From positions 11,460,387-11,524,386 of the forward strand of contig OX463786.1 in the NCBI GenBank assembly GCA_949825025.1: a stretch of DNA of 64,000 bases. Direction: 5' to 3'. Made by a program: the position numbers and the translations under genes. This DNA is from Siphlonurus alternatus (lineage: Eukaryota > Arthropoda > Insecta > Ephemeroptera > Siphlonuridae). The notes beneath the pieces are model-generated. The model did not search any database, had not been told where the DNA came from, and saw only the letters and a program-made list of their open reading frames with translations. Shown one piece after another: positions 1 to 12,800 of the stretch. Every line of letters starts with the position of its first letter. The stretch's first letter is position 1.

Positions 1-267
1 GACTAATTTAACATGGAAGTTCCATTATTATTTCTCCATATGTTAAAGTAGTCAACTTTAAAAATTCATAATTAAAAAAACTAGCTCGTATTTGTGTACT
101 TGATATTTTAGCTACTGATAGGAGATGTAGAGGAGAACACTTATTTTTTTATATAATTTTAATGTGAGATTTTTTTTTTCTTAATATCAGGCGTGTTACC
201 AGAGAACTGTCCAGAGATCTTATAGTGTACAATGTAAGCTCTTTAATTGGTGTTACCTTCCCCTTAA
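1..267. mobile_element. TTAA-bounded foldback element, partial (right end)
   Basis: The window opens inside a copy of the family seen whole at 21695-22055 and 47821-48179. It has the block GACTAATTTAACATGG, the internal ACTAGCTCG and GATATTTTAGCTACTGATAG, and the end GGTGTTACCTTCCCCTTAA. About 55 bp near the right end look rearranged or inserted. Confidence 0.7.
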
Positions 268-1799
268 GATCATATAGACGCTGCATGCACAACCTAGCTG
301 TCTGTCAACTCTCTCAACAAACTGATAACTACCATCACTACATCCTTTATTTATAATATTATTATATTATCGTCTTTCAAAAGCCTTAGAGAATTATACC
401 AAAGTGTTTACATTGTAAAATGTGTATTTTACAATGTAAAATCTCTGATTATACCCCTGAAAATAGTTTGGTTCTCAGCTCGGTTTACATTAAAAACACA
501 CAAATTACCTGTAAATTACTCTGCTCAAGGGTGAATTAAGATTTAAAAAAACAACTTAATATACTGACTTTGTGATGTTAGAAATATTTAGCTTAATAAC
601 TCTAGATAGAAGGATGCAAAGTTTGTTGTTATACATCTCTAAAGAAGAACTATAAGCGTTCACCAATCGCCTTCTCTCTCAAACTGCGTCTGTGCTGACG
701 TAATAACCTTGAGAGTATCCTAGTGTGTTTTTGAAAATTTAGAAGATAATATTTACAAATCTTCTGTCCAAGGATATGTTCACACTTGCTAGTATCGTAT
801 TCGAAAAGTTAAAAATAGGTGTGCACTCAAATGAAAAGGTAAAGCTTATGTATCATAAGATCGTATCTTTTTTTTATATTTTAAAACTTTTTAAAAAAAC
901 AAAATAAATCAAGCAATTATTACATTACGATTATAGACCATTATTTTTCGTGCGAGCAAGATTTTAAAAAATGTAAATTTTAGCAATATGAGTATTTTTA
1001 GTATTTTATTTTATTGCTTTGTAAATGAAAATAATTAAATTGTTTTTGTCTTCAATTACTGAATTAAATTTTTTTTTTTAATTAATTATAAAATAATGTC
1101 TAATTTAATATAATTTTAAAGAATACTTGTAAATAGTGTATGGTCCTTATACTTGCCCAATTTGTAATTTGATAATATGCTAACAAAACGTATAAAATGA
1201 TTGAAATTTATTTACTTTTATTGACAATCTATACTGCATGATGAAAGGAATCTGAATTAAAAATAACATTATTTTTTTATCTGTTTTATTGGAATTTTGG
1301 ATCAAAAGGTTTTACAATATTTTTTAATTTCAATTAGGATACATCATTATATATAATAATATTAGGGAATTATTTTTTACAAAGCTTATTTATAATGTTT
1401 TTTTTACCTAACTCATTATTACCATACATTTTTTTTTTTACTGAGTATTTTAATTTAATTTCTATATATTAATACTGCATAGACAAACAATAGATGCTAA
1501 TATTATCATTAATATACATTTTTTATAGATTTTTTTTTGTATTAAAAGCCTCGGGCTTAATTTTTCTTTTACATTAATTAACTTGAGGTAATACGTTATT
1601 TTTTTAAATTACGACTACTATTTTTTAAAATTTCATAATTATGGATACAATTACTCACATATTAATTAATATTATGTTAATCTTAATATTATTTAGTATA
1701 ATAATTATTACGAACAAATAAATATATATAATATGCCATTATTTTTTAAATTGTAATTAAGTTTATAATGTGTTATTTTTTTGTTTTACTATGTACAAT

Positions 1800-2137
1800 A
1801 ATGGACAACATACATGAAATTTTTTTATTGCAGAAATTAATAGAGGGCACCAAATTATGCTACTCTGATTTTTTTCATATTTTTTTGAGACCCGGAACTA
1901 TTTTTACATAATTATTGAAAGTTCTGTAAGTTAAGTTGGCACCCCTGAATCCTTAATAAAAAGGACAGAGACTGGACGCCTATTGACGCCTCCAGGGGGC
2001 GTGGCCGCACATTCAATAATTATTTAAAAATAGTTCTAGGTTTCAAAAAAATCTGAAAATATTCAGAGTAGCATAATTTGGTACCCTCTATTCATTTCTG
2101 CAATGAAAAAATTTCATATATATATATGTTGTCCATT
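1800..2137. mobile_element. foldback element, family with AATGGACAAC ends
   Basis: Ends are AATGGACAACATACATGAAAT and its inverse (TGTTGTCCATT). Inner arms pair over TTATTGCAGAAATTAATAGAGG and its complement near 2092-2110, and over CAATAATTATTTAAAAATAG. The GC-rich middle holds GACGCCTCCAGGGGGCGTGG. No open frame, so it is a non-autonomous inverted-repeat element. Confidence 0.8.
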
Positions 2138-2391
2138 AATAAAAAAAATTTGATGATTTTGGCAGTGAGATATTATTTCAAATATATTATAAAATAAGAA
2201 AGGATTGAAAATTGAATTAAATGATTATACAGAATTATGACATGTAACTGAAAAATGGTTTCGTTTGAATTTCAAGTTAATGTTGTGATATTTTAAATAT
2301 ACAGATGTAACAAAATGTAGAATAACAATGAAGACATTTTACAATATTGTTATTCAGAAGAAGAAATTCAAATAAAATAATGTTTAAGTGC

Positions 2392-2700
2392 AATGGACAA
2401 CCTGCATGACAAAATTTTATTGCAGAAATGAATAAAGGGTACCAAATTATGCTACTCTTATTTTTTTCAGATTTTGTTGAGTACCAGAACTACTTTTAAA
2501 TAATTATTGAAAGTTCTGTAATTTAAGTTGTCATCCCTGAATCCTTAATAAAAAGGGTAGGGGCCATAGGGGGCGTGGCCGCACTTTCAATAATTATTTA
2601 AAAACATTTCGGGGTCTCTAAAAAATCTGAAAAATTGTAAGTAGCATAATTTGAAACCCTCTATTTCTGCAATAAAAAAATTTCATGCAGGTTTTTCATT
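2392..2700. mobile_element. foldback element, second copy of AATGGACAAC family
   Basis: Same layout as 1800-2137: left AATGGACAACCTGCATGAC, inner TTATTGCAGAAATGAATAAAG, middle GGGGGCGTGGCC, right end CTGCAATAAAAAAATTTCATG. It lies only about 255 bp from the first copy, in the same orientation. Confidence 0.8.
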
Positions 2701-3581
2701 CAAGAAAAATTTCTTTTTAATTTTTAACTAAATATTTTCATGTTTAGACTTCATATATTTACATAAATAAGTTTTGTTTCACACATTATATTTTTTTTTC
2801 AATGGTTATCTTTGAATTAATATATAATGTCAGGAGTCAATAAGTATACTTTCTGATTACTAAATATTGTAATAAATATAATTTTGTACCAACAATAATA
2901 AAATTAAAGCGGTATGCAAATTTTTATTAAACTCTGTAAATTATGTCATATTTTTACTTTAATATATTGTTTTAAGAGTTAAATTTTCCCAATTGAGTTA
3001 ACGCAAGTTGATGATTTTTATATGATTATAATACACTTTTTAGTTATGCAATTATAATTGACTGAAAAATACGATATACAAATAATTGCCAAGTATATAT
3101 GATTTTCTTTTTAGAAATTGTAGAAAAAAAATTGAAAGGATTTTAAATACACTTTATAATCGAACTTAATATATTTTTTTTATAATTGCATAATGAAAGA
3201 CAATTAGTTTTGACAATTTTCAACGTTCTTTAACCTCGTTGCATCAATGCTCTAATTGGGTAAATAGAACCATTTTAATTTCTACTGTATATTATATTTA
3301 CTTGATTATAGAATCCTGAACAATACATATAGCTATTATAATATAAAGGACATTTATTACAAATATTATTATGAGATATTCATAATTTATTTTTCTTCTT
3401 TTCTAATATCAAAGGTATATAATTATACTTTGCAGTTTTTTTTATTATAATAATATCATAATTAATACAATGTCATAAAAACATAAAACTATTTTTTTTT
3501 TCATAAAATGTGACAAATATTAAATAAAAATTAATTTGAAATATATTTTTTTTTAGATCCCTCTATTGATCAGTCGAAGAA

Positions 3582-3829
3582 CTAAAAACATTTTTTGGAG
3601 CACGCGCACTTACGTACCATATCTACGTCTCGTGTATATCTTGTACCATCGTTACAAATAAGCCTGACTTTTCGTCTTTTAGTCTTGCGTGGTCGGCAAC
3701 ATCCTCCTGCTCCGCAGCCTCCCTCACATCTTGCCAACTTAACCGGCTTGCGAGAGCGACATCCATTCTCAACGTAGTAGTCTCGAGATTGTTCCTTGCG
3801 GCACCCCGATGTAGCCAGGCTTTGTGGAG
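3582..3829 (-). CDS. slit: slit last coding exon: C-terminal cystine knot
   Basis: 248 nt from acceptor TTCCAG to the TAG stop at 3582-3584. It codes for [20 protein letters not shown], then [22 protein letters not shown] and the terminal KCACSKKCF. The cysteine layout is that of the CT (cystine-knot-like) domain. It is cut off from EGF7 by a 5.8-kb intron that contains the satellite array, whose edge is about 65 bp from the acceptor. Confidence 0.97.
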
Positions 3830-6800
3830 CTGGAACATTAACATATGAGAATTCGTAATTTATTTGTTGCTTTTCGATTGTTTAGACACGCAAGGGGGTT
3901 CCTTCCCAATTAGTGGGTGAGCTTCCCTATTAGCGGGTGAGCTTTCCTATTAGCGGTGGATACCTCCTAGAGTTGTATGTTCACCTAATAGAAAGCTTTG
4001 AAAATTCGCTTCTCGTTTCTTACATATCAGTGGGGGGATTGAATATCAAGTGACCATAAGAACCCAAGAGGTATCCCCCGCTAATAGGGAAGATCACCTA
4101 CTAATAGGGAACAAAAGCTAGCGGGTTCCCAGTTCATGGATTAGCTTCCCTATTAGCGGGGGATACCTCCTACAGCTGTATGTTCACCTAATAGAAAGCT
4201 TTGAAAATTCGCTTCTCGTTTGTTACATATCAGTGGGGGGATTGAATATCAAGCGACCATAAGAACCCAAGAGGTATCCCCCGCTAATAGGGAAGATCAC
4301 CTACTAATAGGGAACAAAAGCTAGCGGGTTCCCAGTTCATGGATTAGCTTCCCTATTAGCGGGGGATACCTCCTACAGCTGTATGTTCACCTAATAGAAA
4401 GCTTTGAAAATTCGCTTCTCGTTTGTTACATATCAGTGGGGGGATTGAATATCAAGCGACCATAAGAACCCAAGAGGTATCCCCCGCTAATAGGGAAGAT
4501 CACCTACTAATAGGGAACAAAAGCTAGGGGGTTCCCAGTTCATGGATTAGCTTCCCTATTAGCGGGGGATACCTCCTACAGTTGTATGTTCACCTAATAG
4601 AAAGCTTTGAAAATTCGCTTCTCGTTTGTTACATATCAGTGGGGGGATTGAATATCAAGCGACCATAAGAACCCAAGAGGTATCCCCCGCTAATAGGGAA
4701 GATCACCTACTAATAGGGAACAAAAGCTAGGGGGTTCCCAGTTAATGGATTAGCTTCCCTATTAGCGGGGGATACCTCCTACAGTTGTATGTTCACCTAA
4801 TAGAAAGCTTTGAAAATTCGCTTCTCGTTTCTTACATATCAGTGGGGGGATTGAATATCAAACGACCATAAGAACCCAAGAGGTATCCCCCGCTAATAGG
4901 GAAGATCACCTACCAATAGGGAACAAAAGCTAGGGGGTTCCCAGTTAATGGATTAGCTTCCCTATTAGCGGGGGATACCTCCTACAGTTGTATGTTCACC
5001 TAATAGAAAGCTTTGAAAATTCGCTTCTCGTTTGTTACATATCAGTGGGGGGATTGAATATCAAGCGACCATAAGAACCCAAGAGGTATCCCCCGCTAAT
5101 AGGGAAGATCACCTACTAATAGGGAACAAAAGCTAGGGGGTTCCCAGTTCATGGATTAGCTTCCCTATTAGCGGGGGATACCTCCTACAGTTGTATGTTC
5201 ACCTAATAGAAAGCTTTGAAAATTCGCTTCTCGTTTGTTACATATCAGTGGGGGGATTGAATATCAAGCGACCATAAGAACCCAAGAGGTATCCCCCGCT
5301 AATAGGGAAGATCACCTACTAATAGGGAACAAAAGCTAGGGGGTTCCCAGTTCATGGATTAGCATCCCTATTAGCGGGGGATACCTCCTACAGTTGTATG
5401 TTCACCTAATAGAAAGCTTTGAAAATTCGCTTCTCGTTTGTTACATATCAGTGGGGGGATTGAATATCAAGCGACCATAAGAACCCAAGAGGTATCCCCC
5501 GCTAATAGGGAAGATCACCTACTAATAGGGAACAAAAGCTAGGGGGTTCCCAGTTCATGGATTAGCTTCCCTATTAGCGGGGGATACCTCCTACAGTTGT
5601 ATGTTCACCTAATAGAAAGCTTTGAAAATTCGCTTCTCGTTTGTTACATATCAGTGGGGGGATTGAATATCAAGCGACCATAAGAACCCAAGAGGTATCC
5701 CCCGCTAATAGGGAAGATCACCTACTAATAGGGAACAAAAGCTAGGGGGTTCCCAGTTCATGGATTAGCTTCCCTATTAGCGGGGGATACCTCCTACAGT
5801 TGTATGTTCACCTAATAGAAAGCTTTGAAAATTCGCTTCTCGTTTCTTACATATCAGTGGGGGGATTGAATATCAAACGACCATAAGAACCCAAGAGGTA
5901 TCCCCCGCTAATAGGGAAGATCACCTACCAATAGGGAACAAAAGCTAGCGGGTTCCCAGTTCATGGATTAGCTTCCCTATTAGCGGGGGATACCTCCTAC
6001 AGTTGTATGTTCACCTAATAGAAAGCTTTGAAAATTCGCTTCTCGTGTCTTACATATCAGTGGGGGGATTGAATATCAAGCGACCATAAGAACCCAAGAG
6101 GTATCTCCCGCTAATAGGGAAGATCACCTACTAATAGGGAACAAAAGCTAGGGGGTTCCCAGTTAATGGATTAGCTTCCCTATTAGCGGGGGATACCTCC
6201 TACAGCTGTATGTTCACCTAATAGGAAGCTTTGAAAATTCGCTTCTCGTTTGTTACATATCAGTGGGGGGATTGAATATCAAGCGACCATAAGAACCCAA
6301 GAGGTATCCCCCGCTAATAGGGAAGATCACCTACTAATAGGGAACAAAAGCTAGGGGGTTCCCAGTTAATGGATTAGCTTCCCTATTAGCGGGGGATACC
6401 TCCTACAGTTGTATGTTCACCTAATAGAAAGCTTTGAAAATTCGCTTCTCGTTTGTTACATATCAGTGGGGGGATTGAATATCAAGCGACCATAAGAACC
6501 CAAGAGGTATCCCCCGCTAATAGGGAAGATCACCTACTAATAGGGAACAAAAGCTAGGGGGTTCCCAGTTCATGGATTAGCTTCCCTATTAGCGGGGGAT
6601 ACCTCCTACAGTTGTATGTTCACCTAATAGAAAGCTTTGAAAATTCGCTTCTCGTTTGTTACATATCAGTGGGGGGATTGAATATCAAGCGACCATAAGA
6701 ACCCAAGAGGTATCCCCCGCTAATAGGGAAGATCACCTACTAATAGGGAACAAAAGCTAGGGGGTTCCCAGTTCATGGATTAGCTTCCCTATTAGCGGGG

Positions 6801-9800
6801 GATACCTCCTACAGTTGTATGTTCACCTAATAGAAAGCTTTGAAAATTCGCTTCTCGTTTCTTACATATCAGTGGGGGGATTGAATATCAAACGACCATA
6901 AGAACCCAAGAGGTATCCCCCGCTAATAGGGAAGATCACCTACCAATAGGGAACAAAAGCTAGCGGGTTCCCAGTTCATGGATTAGCTTCCCTATTAGCG
7001 GGGGATACCTCCTACAGTTGTATGTTCACCTAATAGAAAGCTTTGAAAATTCGCTTCTCGTGTCTTACATATCAGTGGGGGGATTGAATATCAAGCGACC
7101 ATAAGAACCCAAGAGGTATCTCCCGCTAATAGGGAAGATCACCTACTAATAGGGAACAAAAGCTAGGGGGTTCCCAGTTAATGGATTAGCTTCCCTATTA
7201 GCGGGGGATACCTCCTACAGCTGTATGTTCACCTAATAGAAAGCTTTGAAAATTCGCTTCTCGTTTGTTACATATCAGTGGGGGGATTGAATATCAAGCG
7301 ACCATAAGAACCCAAGAGGTATCCCCCGCTAATAGGGAAGATCACCTACTAATAGGGAACAAAAGCTAGGGGGTTCCCAGTTAATGGATTAGCTTCACTA
7401 TTAGCGGGGGATACCTCCTACAGTTGTATGTTCACCTAATAGAAAGCTTTGAAAATTCGCTTCTCGTTTGTTACATATCAGTGGGGGGATTGAATATCAA
7501 GCGACCATAAGAACCCAAGAGGTATCCCCCGCTAATAGGGAAGATCACCTACTAATAGGGAACAAAAGCTAGGGGGTTCCCAGTTAATGGATTAGCTTCC
7601 CTATTAGCGGGGGATACCTCCTACAGTTGTATGTTCTCCTAATACAAAGCTTTGAAAATTCGCCCCTCATTCCTTCCCTATAAGTGAGGGGGATTAAGTA
7701 TCAGGCGACCATAAGAACCCAAGAGGTCTCCCCCGCTAATAGGGAAGATCACCTACTAATAGGGAACAAAAGCTAGGGGGTTCCAAATTAGTAGGTGATC
7801 TTTCCTATTAGCGGGGGATACCTCCCAGAGTTGCATGTTTTCCTAATACAAAGCTTTGAAAATTCGCCTCCCGTTTCTTCCCTATAAGTGAATGGGATTA
7901 TCAGGCGACCACAAGAACCCAAGAGGTCTCCCCCGCTAATAGGGAAGATCACCTGCTAGTAGGGAATGAAAACAAGTAGGTAGGAAACTTTACACATGAC
8001 ATATATGGTTGCGAAAAAATAACAAATTCATTGGTAGCTAGGCTCTGGAAAATTAATAACCCAATTCCATTTTGCTTACCAATGGAGTTAGGATATTTTT
8101 ACACTACCATGTCGATAAGCTTGTCATGTAAATCTTTCAATCAAGACGTGATGTCAATCGTATAACACACAAGCAAAAGTAGCTCAATCACAACATTAAA
8201 TGCACAATAGAGGCTTCAAGTCAGTGCGCATCGCGATGCTCATTTGTGTCCCTAAAATCAATCTTGTACTTGAAAATGAAGCAAAGTGTTTTTTTTTTAA
8301 CTTTCTCGGTTATAAATAACATAAAAAATCTAATTCTTTAATTATCAACTGTATTTTTCGGTTTGGGCCGACGTTTTGTAAAGGAATATTTTCCTAAAAA
8401 TTCTTTTTATGAAGAAACGAATTCACGTGTCACGAATTCATGTTTTTTTTTTTACATAGGTTTAGATAGGACGGTGGGAACACTGAAAAATCAGCTGACT
8501 TGAAGCCTCTATCCTGAAAACATCGTGCCATTGAAATGAACATTTTAAATTATCTGAGTGATAAACATCAAGAATATTACGTGACCGGAGTGACATCTAT
8601 AAGTTTTTTCTTCTTACTAAATGCTATACTCATTAGCGGGTCCTGACCTTTCATAAACAATGGTTTCCCAGCAAACCAAAACCTGCTGGCCTACAGCTGG
8701 CCACAGACCGGCTTGCCACTGCTGGCATGCGCTGGCAAGCCATGCTGGTTCTGCGCTTTTCTTGTATACCGGCCAGATGCTGGACCCAGCACTGGCATGC
8801 CATCACAAAATTTAATTTAATTTGCAATTAAATTAAAATCATTCAGTATCACCTGAAAATGATTTTTATGCTTAATTAATATAAGCAAAATAAGAAAAAA
8901 TTATCAAACTGAATAAAAAAATTGTCACCACCAGGAATCGAACTCAGGACCATTGGCACCGTAGGCAGGTGTCCTATCCTCTACACTTGGGTGATTGTTA
9001 GTAAAAATTTGATGTTAGTGCTTACTTATTATTCAAAATATTTGAACTTATACGGATATGAAGATTTCAACACAAACTGTAAGAAAATAAGTAGCATAAA
9101 AGTATAATTTTTTTTAAAATTTTAATATTTTCTTACGAATTTAAGTTGAGGGATGTTAAAAATACATGTTTCAAAAATAAAAATTATTTGTCCTGAAAAA
9201 ATTTCAAAATCAAAATTTATGGATGGCATACTAGTGCTGGCCAGCATATGGGCCTCTGAAGGCAAGCCGCATGCTGTCACTCCGTCAGATGGCCGACTGC
9301 TGGCATCTGCTGGCAAGCCATCTGCCAGCAGTACCAGCAGCAGACCAGCAGCTGGCCAGCTGTAGGCCAGCAAGGCATGGTTTGCTGGGTTGTTACTTAA
9401 CATAAATGTTTAATTTTCAGGTATCAGCACAAAAAAAAGCACTGTATTCAATACACAGTGCTTTTTTTTTTAATTATGTTTATAAAAAATATGATTTAAC
9501 GACATTTTATATTCTCTCTTCTACCACATGATTTGAAATGTTTAAATTCACATAAACTTATAATTCATTAAAAAGTGAGCACCACTGGGACTCGAACCCA
9601 CAACTTACGTTGGTCGCAGTACTGTCCGGTGTATCCCTGCTCACAGCGGCACGAGTACGTCCAGCCTCCCCTGCCTGGCACGCACTTCCCTCGCCGACAC
9701 TTGTGGTCCACGCAGCCCGGGGCAGTGATAGAGCCCACCGTCGCCTTGGACACCCCGCTAGTTGGCTCGCTTAATTTGGCAGCAGCACGCTCGAAACTAA

Positions 9801-12800
9801 AACAACGATCAGAATGTTACAAAAACAGCCCCTGGATTTTTATTAAATCAATAGGTTTTTTGATAAATAATTAAAATATTAATACGTTCTAGAGTAGAAT
9901 AGTAAAACAAATGCCTCAAGGTTTTATATTAGACAGTTATATCCGTGAAATTTATTAATAATTGGCTGTATGCATCAATTTTGTATTTCTTAATTTTAAA
10001 TGACGATCGAGTGTATTAACCAATTTAGCCGAAGAGGGTAATAGTGCTTTTCATTTTGTTGGTTGATTACATTAAATAACACATCGTATTTATATTTATA
10101 AAATTGTAACAACAAATTTAAATATAATATTTTATTATAAAGTTTAGAAACAAGTAAATAATGAAAACATTAATACGTATATTAAATTTAGAAAAAAAAA
10201 ATAATTTTTAATAATATATACTAAAATTATAAAATTAATTTTATATTTACCATTTTATTTTACTTTTTATTTTAGAATAAAAGTTATTTTGTTTTGCAAA
10301 AAATATTAAGCCGCTCATTTCAAATCATTTACTTTTTTATTATTAAATGTTTGAAAATTTAATGAAGTAAGAAATACGTACAAGGATATTTGGAGAAGCC
10401 TAAAGATACTGTTGAATTAAAGACTCGGGGAACGTGGAAACCTCAGTATAATGGTACCTGAAGGTGACTGATTTGCCATCGGTTTACATTGAAGTATCGA
10501 CCTAATTTTTTTTTTTATTGCAGAAATGGATAGAGCGTATTTTTAAACAATTATTGAAAGTTCTTTTTGTGACGTCACAAAGCGGCAAGTCCTATCTTTT
10601 TCTTAAGGAGAGACGCCTCATGACGTCACAAAAAGAACTTCCAGTATTTTTTTAAAAATAGTTCCTGGGCTCTAAAAAATCTGAAGAAAAATCAGGGTAA
10701 CAAAACTTTGCACGCTCTATCCATTTCTGCAATAAAAAAATTTACGTCGATACTCCTTTATAACTCAGGGAACGTGGAAACTTTATTATAAAGGTACCTG
10801 GAGGTGACTGACTCCTCCTCGGCCAACACGGGTCTCGGCTCCTCGTCCTCGTCTTCCTCGTGCAGACTGGCACACCCCGGAGTCACCTTCTGCATGCGTG
10901 CTGCGTTACTGAAGTCTACTGGTTTGTGGTTGATCCAAACCTCGCGAAGACAGCCTGAAAATTTGAGAGTTTTGATAGATTTTTACATGAGGTTTTACGT
11001 TTTTTAAATATTTAAAGCTTTTATTTTATGAGCTAAATAAAGTTGGAACTTTGAGACTTGGTGTCTGATTCGTTATTTTAGTAGTGCTAAGATTAAATTG
11101 TAATTTGTTGTAAAGTGAAAGGTTTTATTATTTAAATAAAATTTACATCCGCTGCTTAAGTAATTTAAATTACGTCTAAAATACGATGCTGCTACCCCTT
11201 ACCATTATTTTTTTTTTATATTGAAGAAAAAAAATATATGATAAGATTGCTTGCTTGCATTGAAGTCACCGTAAAAAATGAAAACATTTTATTTATCCAC
11301 ATACAGTAAGTACTTTTTTCAATATTTTTTTATTTATATTTTAAAATATGATTTAGCATTCTACTCATATAATTTACACACATAATACTCAGCCCATTTT
11401 TGTCTTACTACTAAAAACAAATAAAAGTAACTTCAATATTTTTCCCGTTTGCAAGAAGGGAACTGAGGGAACATGGAAACCTGAGTGAGAATGGTCGTAC
11501 CGTTGAAGCTGGAGAGATTCCTCAAGTGCCACTGTTGGAAGGCCTGAGCCCCCGCCTCGCCGGGCACGCCCCCCAGGAAGAGAGGGGAGGTAAGACGAAG
11601 GAACTCTCGATCCCCCTCATTGATGATCGAGCGAGCGCGGCCGCCATCCACTCTCAGAGTAAAGTTCTTCTTGACGGCGATCAGCTCGGCCGTGTGGAAC
11701 TGACCGTCACTCACTTGTTCGAAACTGAGGACCAGAGCGGTGTTAGACACTTTGATAATAGGACAATATGCAATCAGAAATAGTTATTGATGATCTTTAT
11801 GTTCCATGTACAGAAGGTTTATCAATAACAATAAATTATTTCTGATTGTTTACAAACAGACCTAATGACTTATGTTGTATCGTTTTTTTTTTCTTTTTTA
11901 ATTCAGAATTTTCTGTGTATTTGTGTGATTTTCTTCAGCTTTAGTTCTTGACATGATCCAAGTTGTTTGTAGTTGTAATGTACAACTTGTTTGATTAAAA
12001 GTATAAAAAATATCATAATATATAAAATTTCAAAATATAATAATTTTATTGTTATTTTAAAATTATTAATATTAAAATATAATACGTATATAATAAATTT
12101 TAAAAACATTTTTGTTTATTTTTTAAAATTAAATATTTTAATTACGTAATTACTTTATTAATTTTAATTATTTTAATTCCGTAAGTTTAAAATATAATTA
12201 ATTCAAATTTTATTTGTTTTTAGAAAGCAAATAAATTAAATTTATAGATGAGTGGTAAATCATTACTTAATGGTTTTTACCTGGGTACTTGAAGCAAATC
12301 TCAAGTTAAAAAAATGCATTAGTAACAGTATTGAATGAAAAGATAAATAAATAACAGAAAAGCGAAAAGGAGATAATATTAACAAAGTCTACATAAAAAT
12401 AAAACAATAAATTTGAGTAGATCTAAAAGAAAATTCCCCGTGACAATGCAAAAAGTAAATGTTACATTATAAATTATAATATATTATAATAATGAATTAA
12501 ATAATCGTGGACATGAAAATTAGCTAAGTCAACTTCATTAGTGTTTATCATGAAGAGTATCTGTGTACAATCATTAGTCAAATGAGCAACATTGAAACGC
12601 AACATTCTCAGCCTGCATTAACTCCTACCTGTACATTGTTGACACGGGGTAGTTTCCTACGTCATAGCTGACTCTGATCCGACCGTTGAACAACTCGACC
12701 GCGAGATGTTGTTGTTCACCGTCGTACAACAACACTCCGTTCTCCTGACTCGTCTTGAAGGCGATCGTCACGTTCGCTTCGGGACGCGTCTTCAGAGGCT

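Larger units (their letters stand above)
1..3581 (-). other. slit 3' UTR and downstream DNA
   Basis: AT-rich DNA after the slit stop codon. AATAAA-like hexamers on the minus strand appear at about 3386-3391 and 3353-3358; neither can be chosen as the real poly(A) signal by eye. It contains part of a TTAA foldback element (1-267) and two foldback copies (1800-2137, 2392-2700). I see no other gene. Confidence 0.5.
3830..9608 (-). other. last slit intron (5.8 kb)
   Basis: Contents in order: 203-bp satellite array (3893-7975), foldback element (8209-8512), 723-bp terminal-inverted-repeat element with a tRNA-like core (8667-9389), an A/T hairpin at about 9430-9470 (AAAAAAGCACTGT pairing with ACAGTGCTTTTTT), and a tRNA-like half next to the EGF7 donor (9580-9606). 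No open frame of note. Confidence 0.85.
9797..10797 (-). other. slit intron between EGF7 and laminin-G end
   Basis: AT-rich. It holds a foldback element (10491-10756) flanked on its left by a second copy of the neighbouring exon end and donor (10430-10490). Nothing else recognisable. Confidence 0.7.

Noticed and set aside
3893..7975. CRISPR-like array
   Set aside because: The whole 203-bp unit is conserved, with no unique spacers, and the setting is a eukaryotic intron. It is a satellite.
9430..9470. Rho-independent terminator-like hairpin with T-run
   Set aside because: Bacterial terminators do not apply here; it is an A/T-flanked palindrome in an intron.
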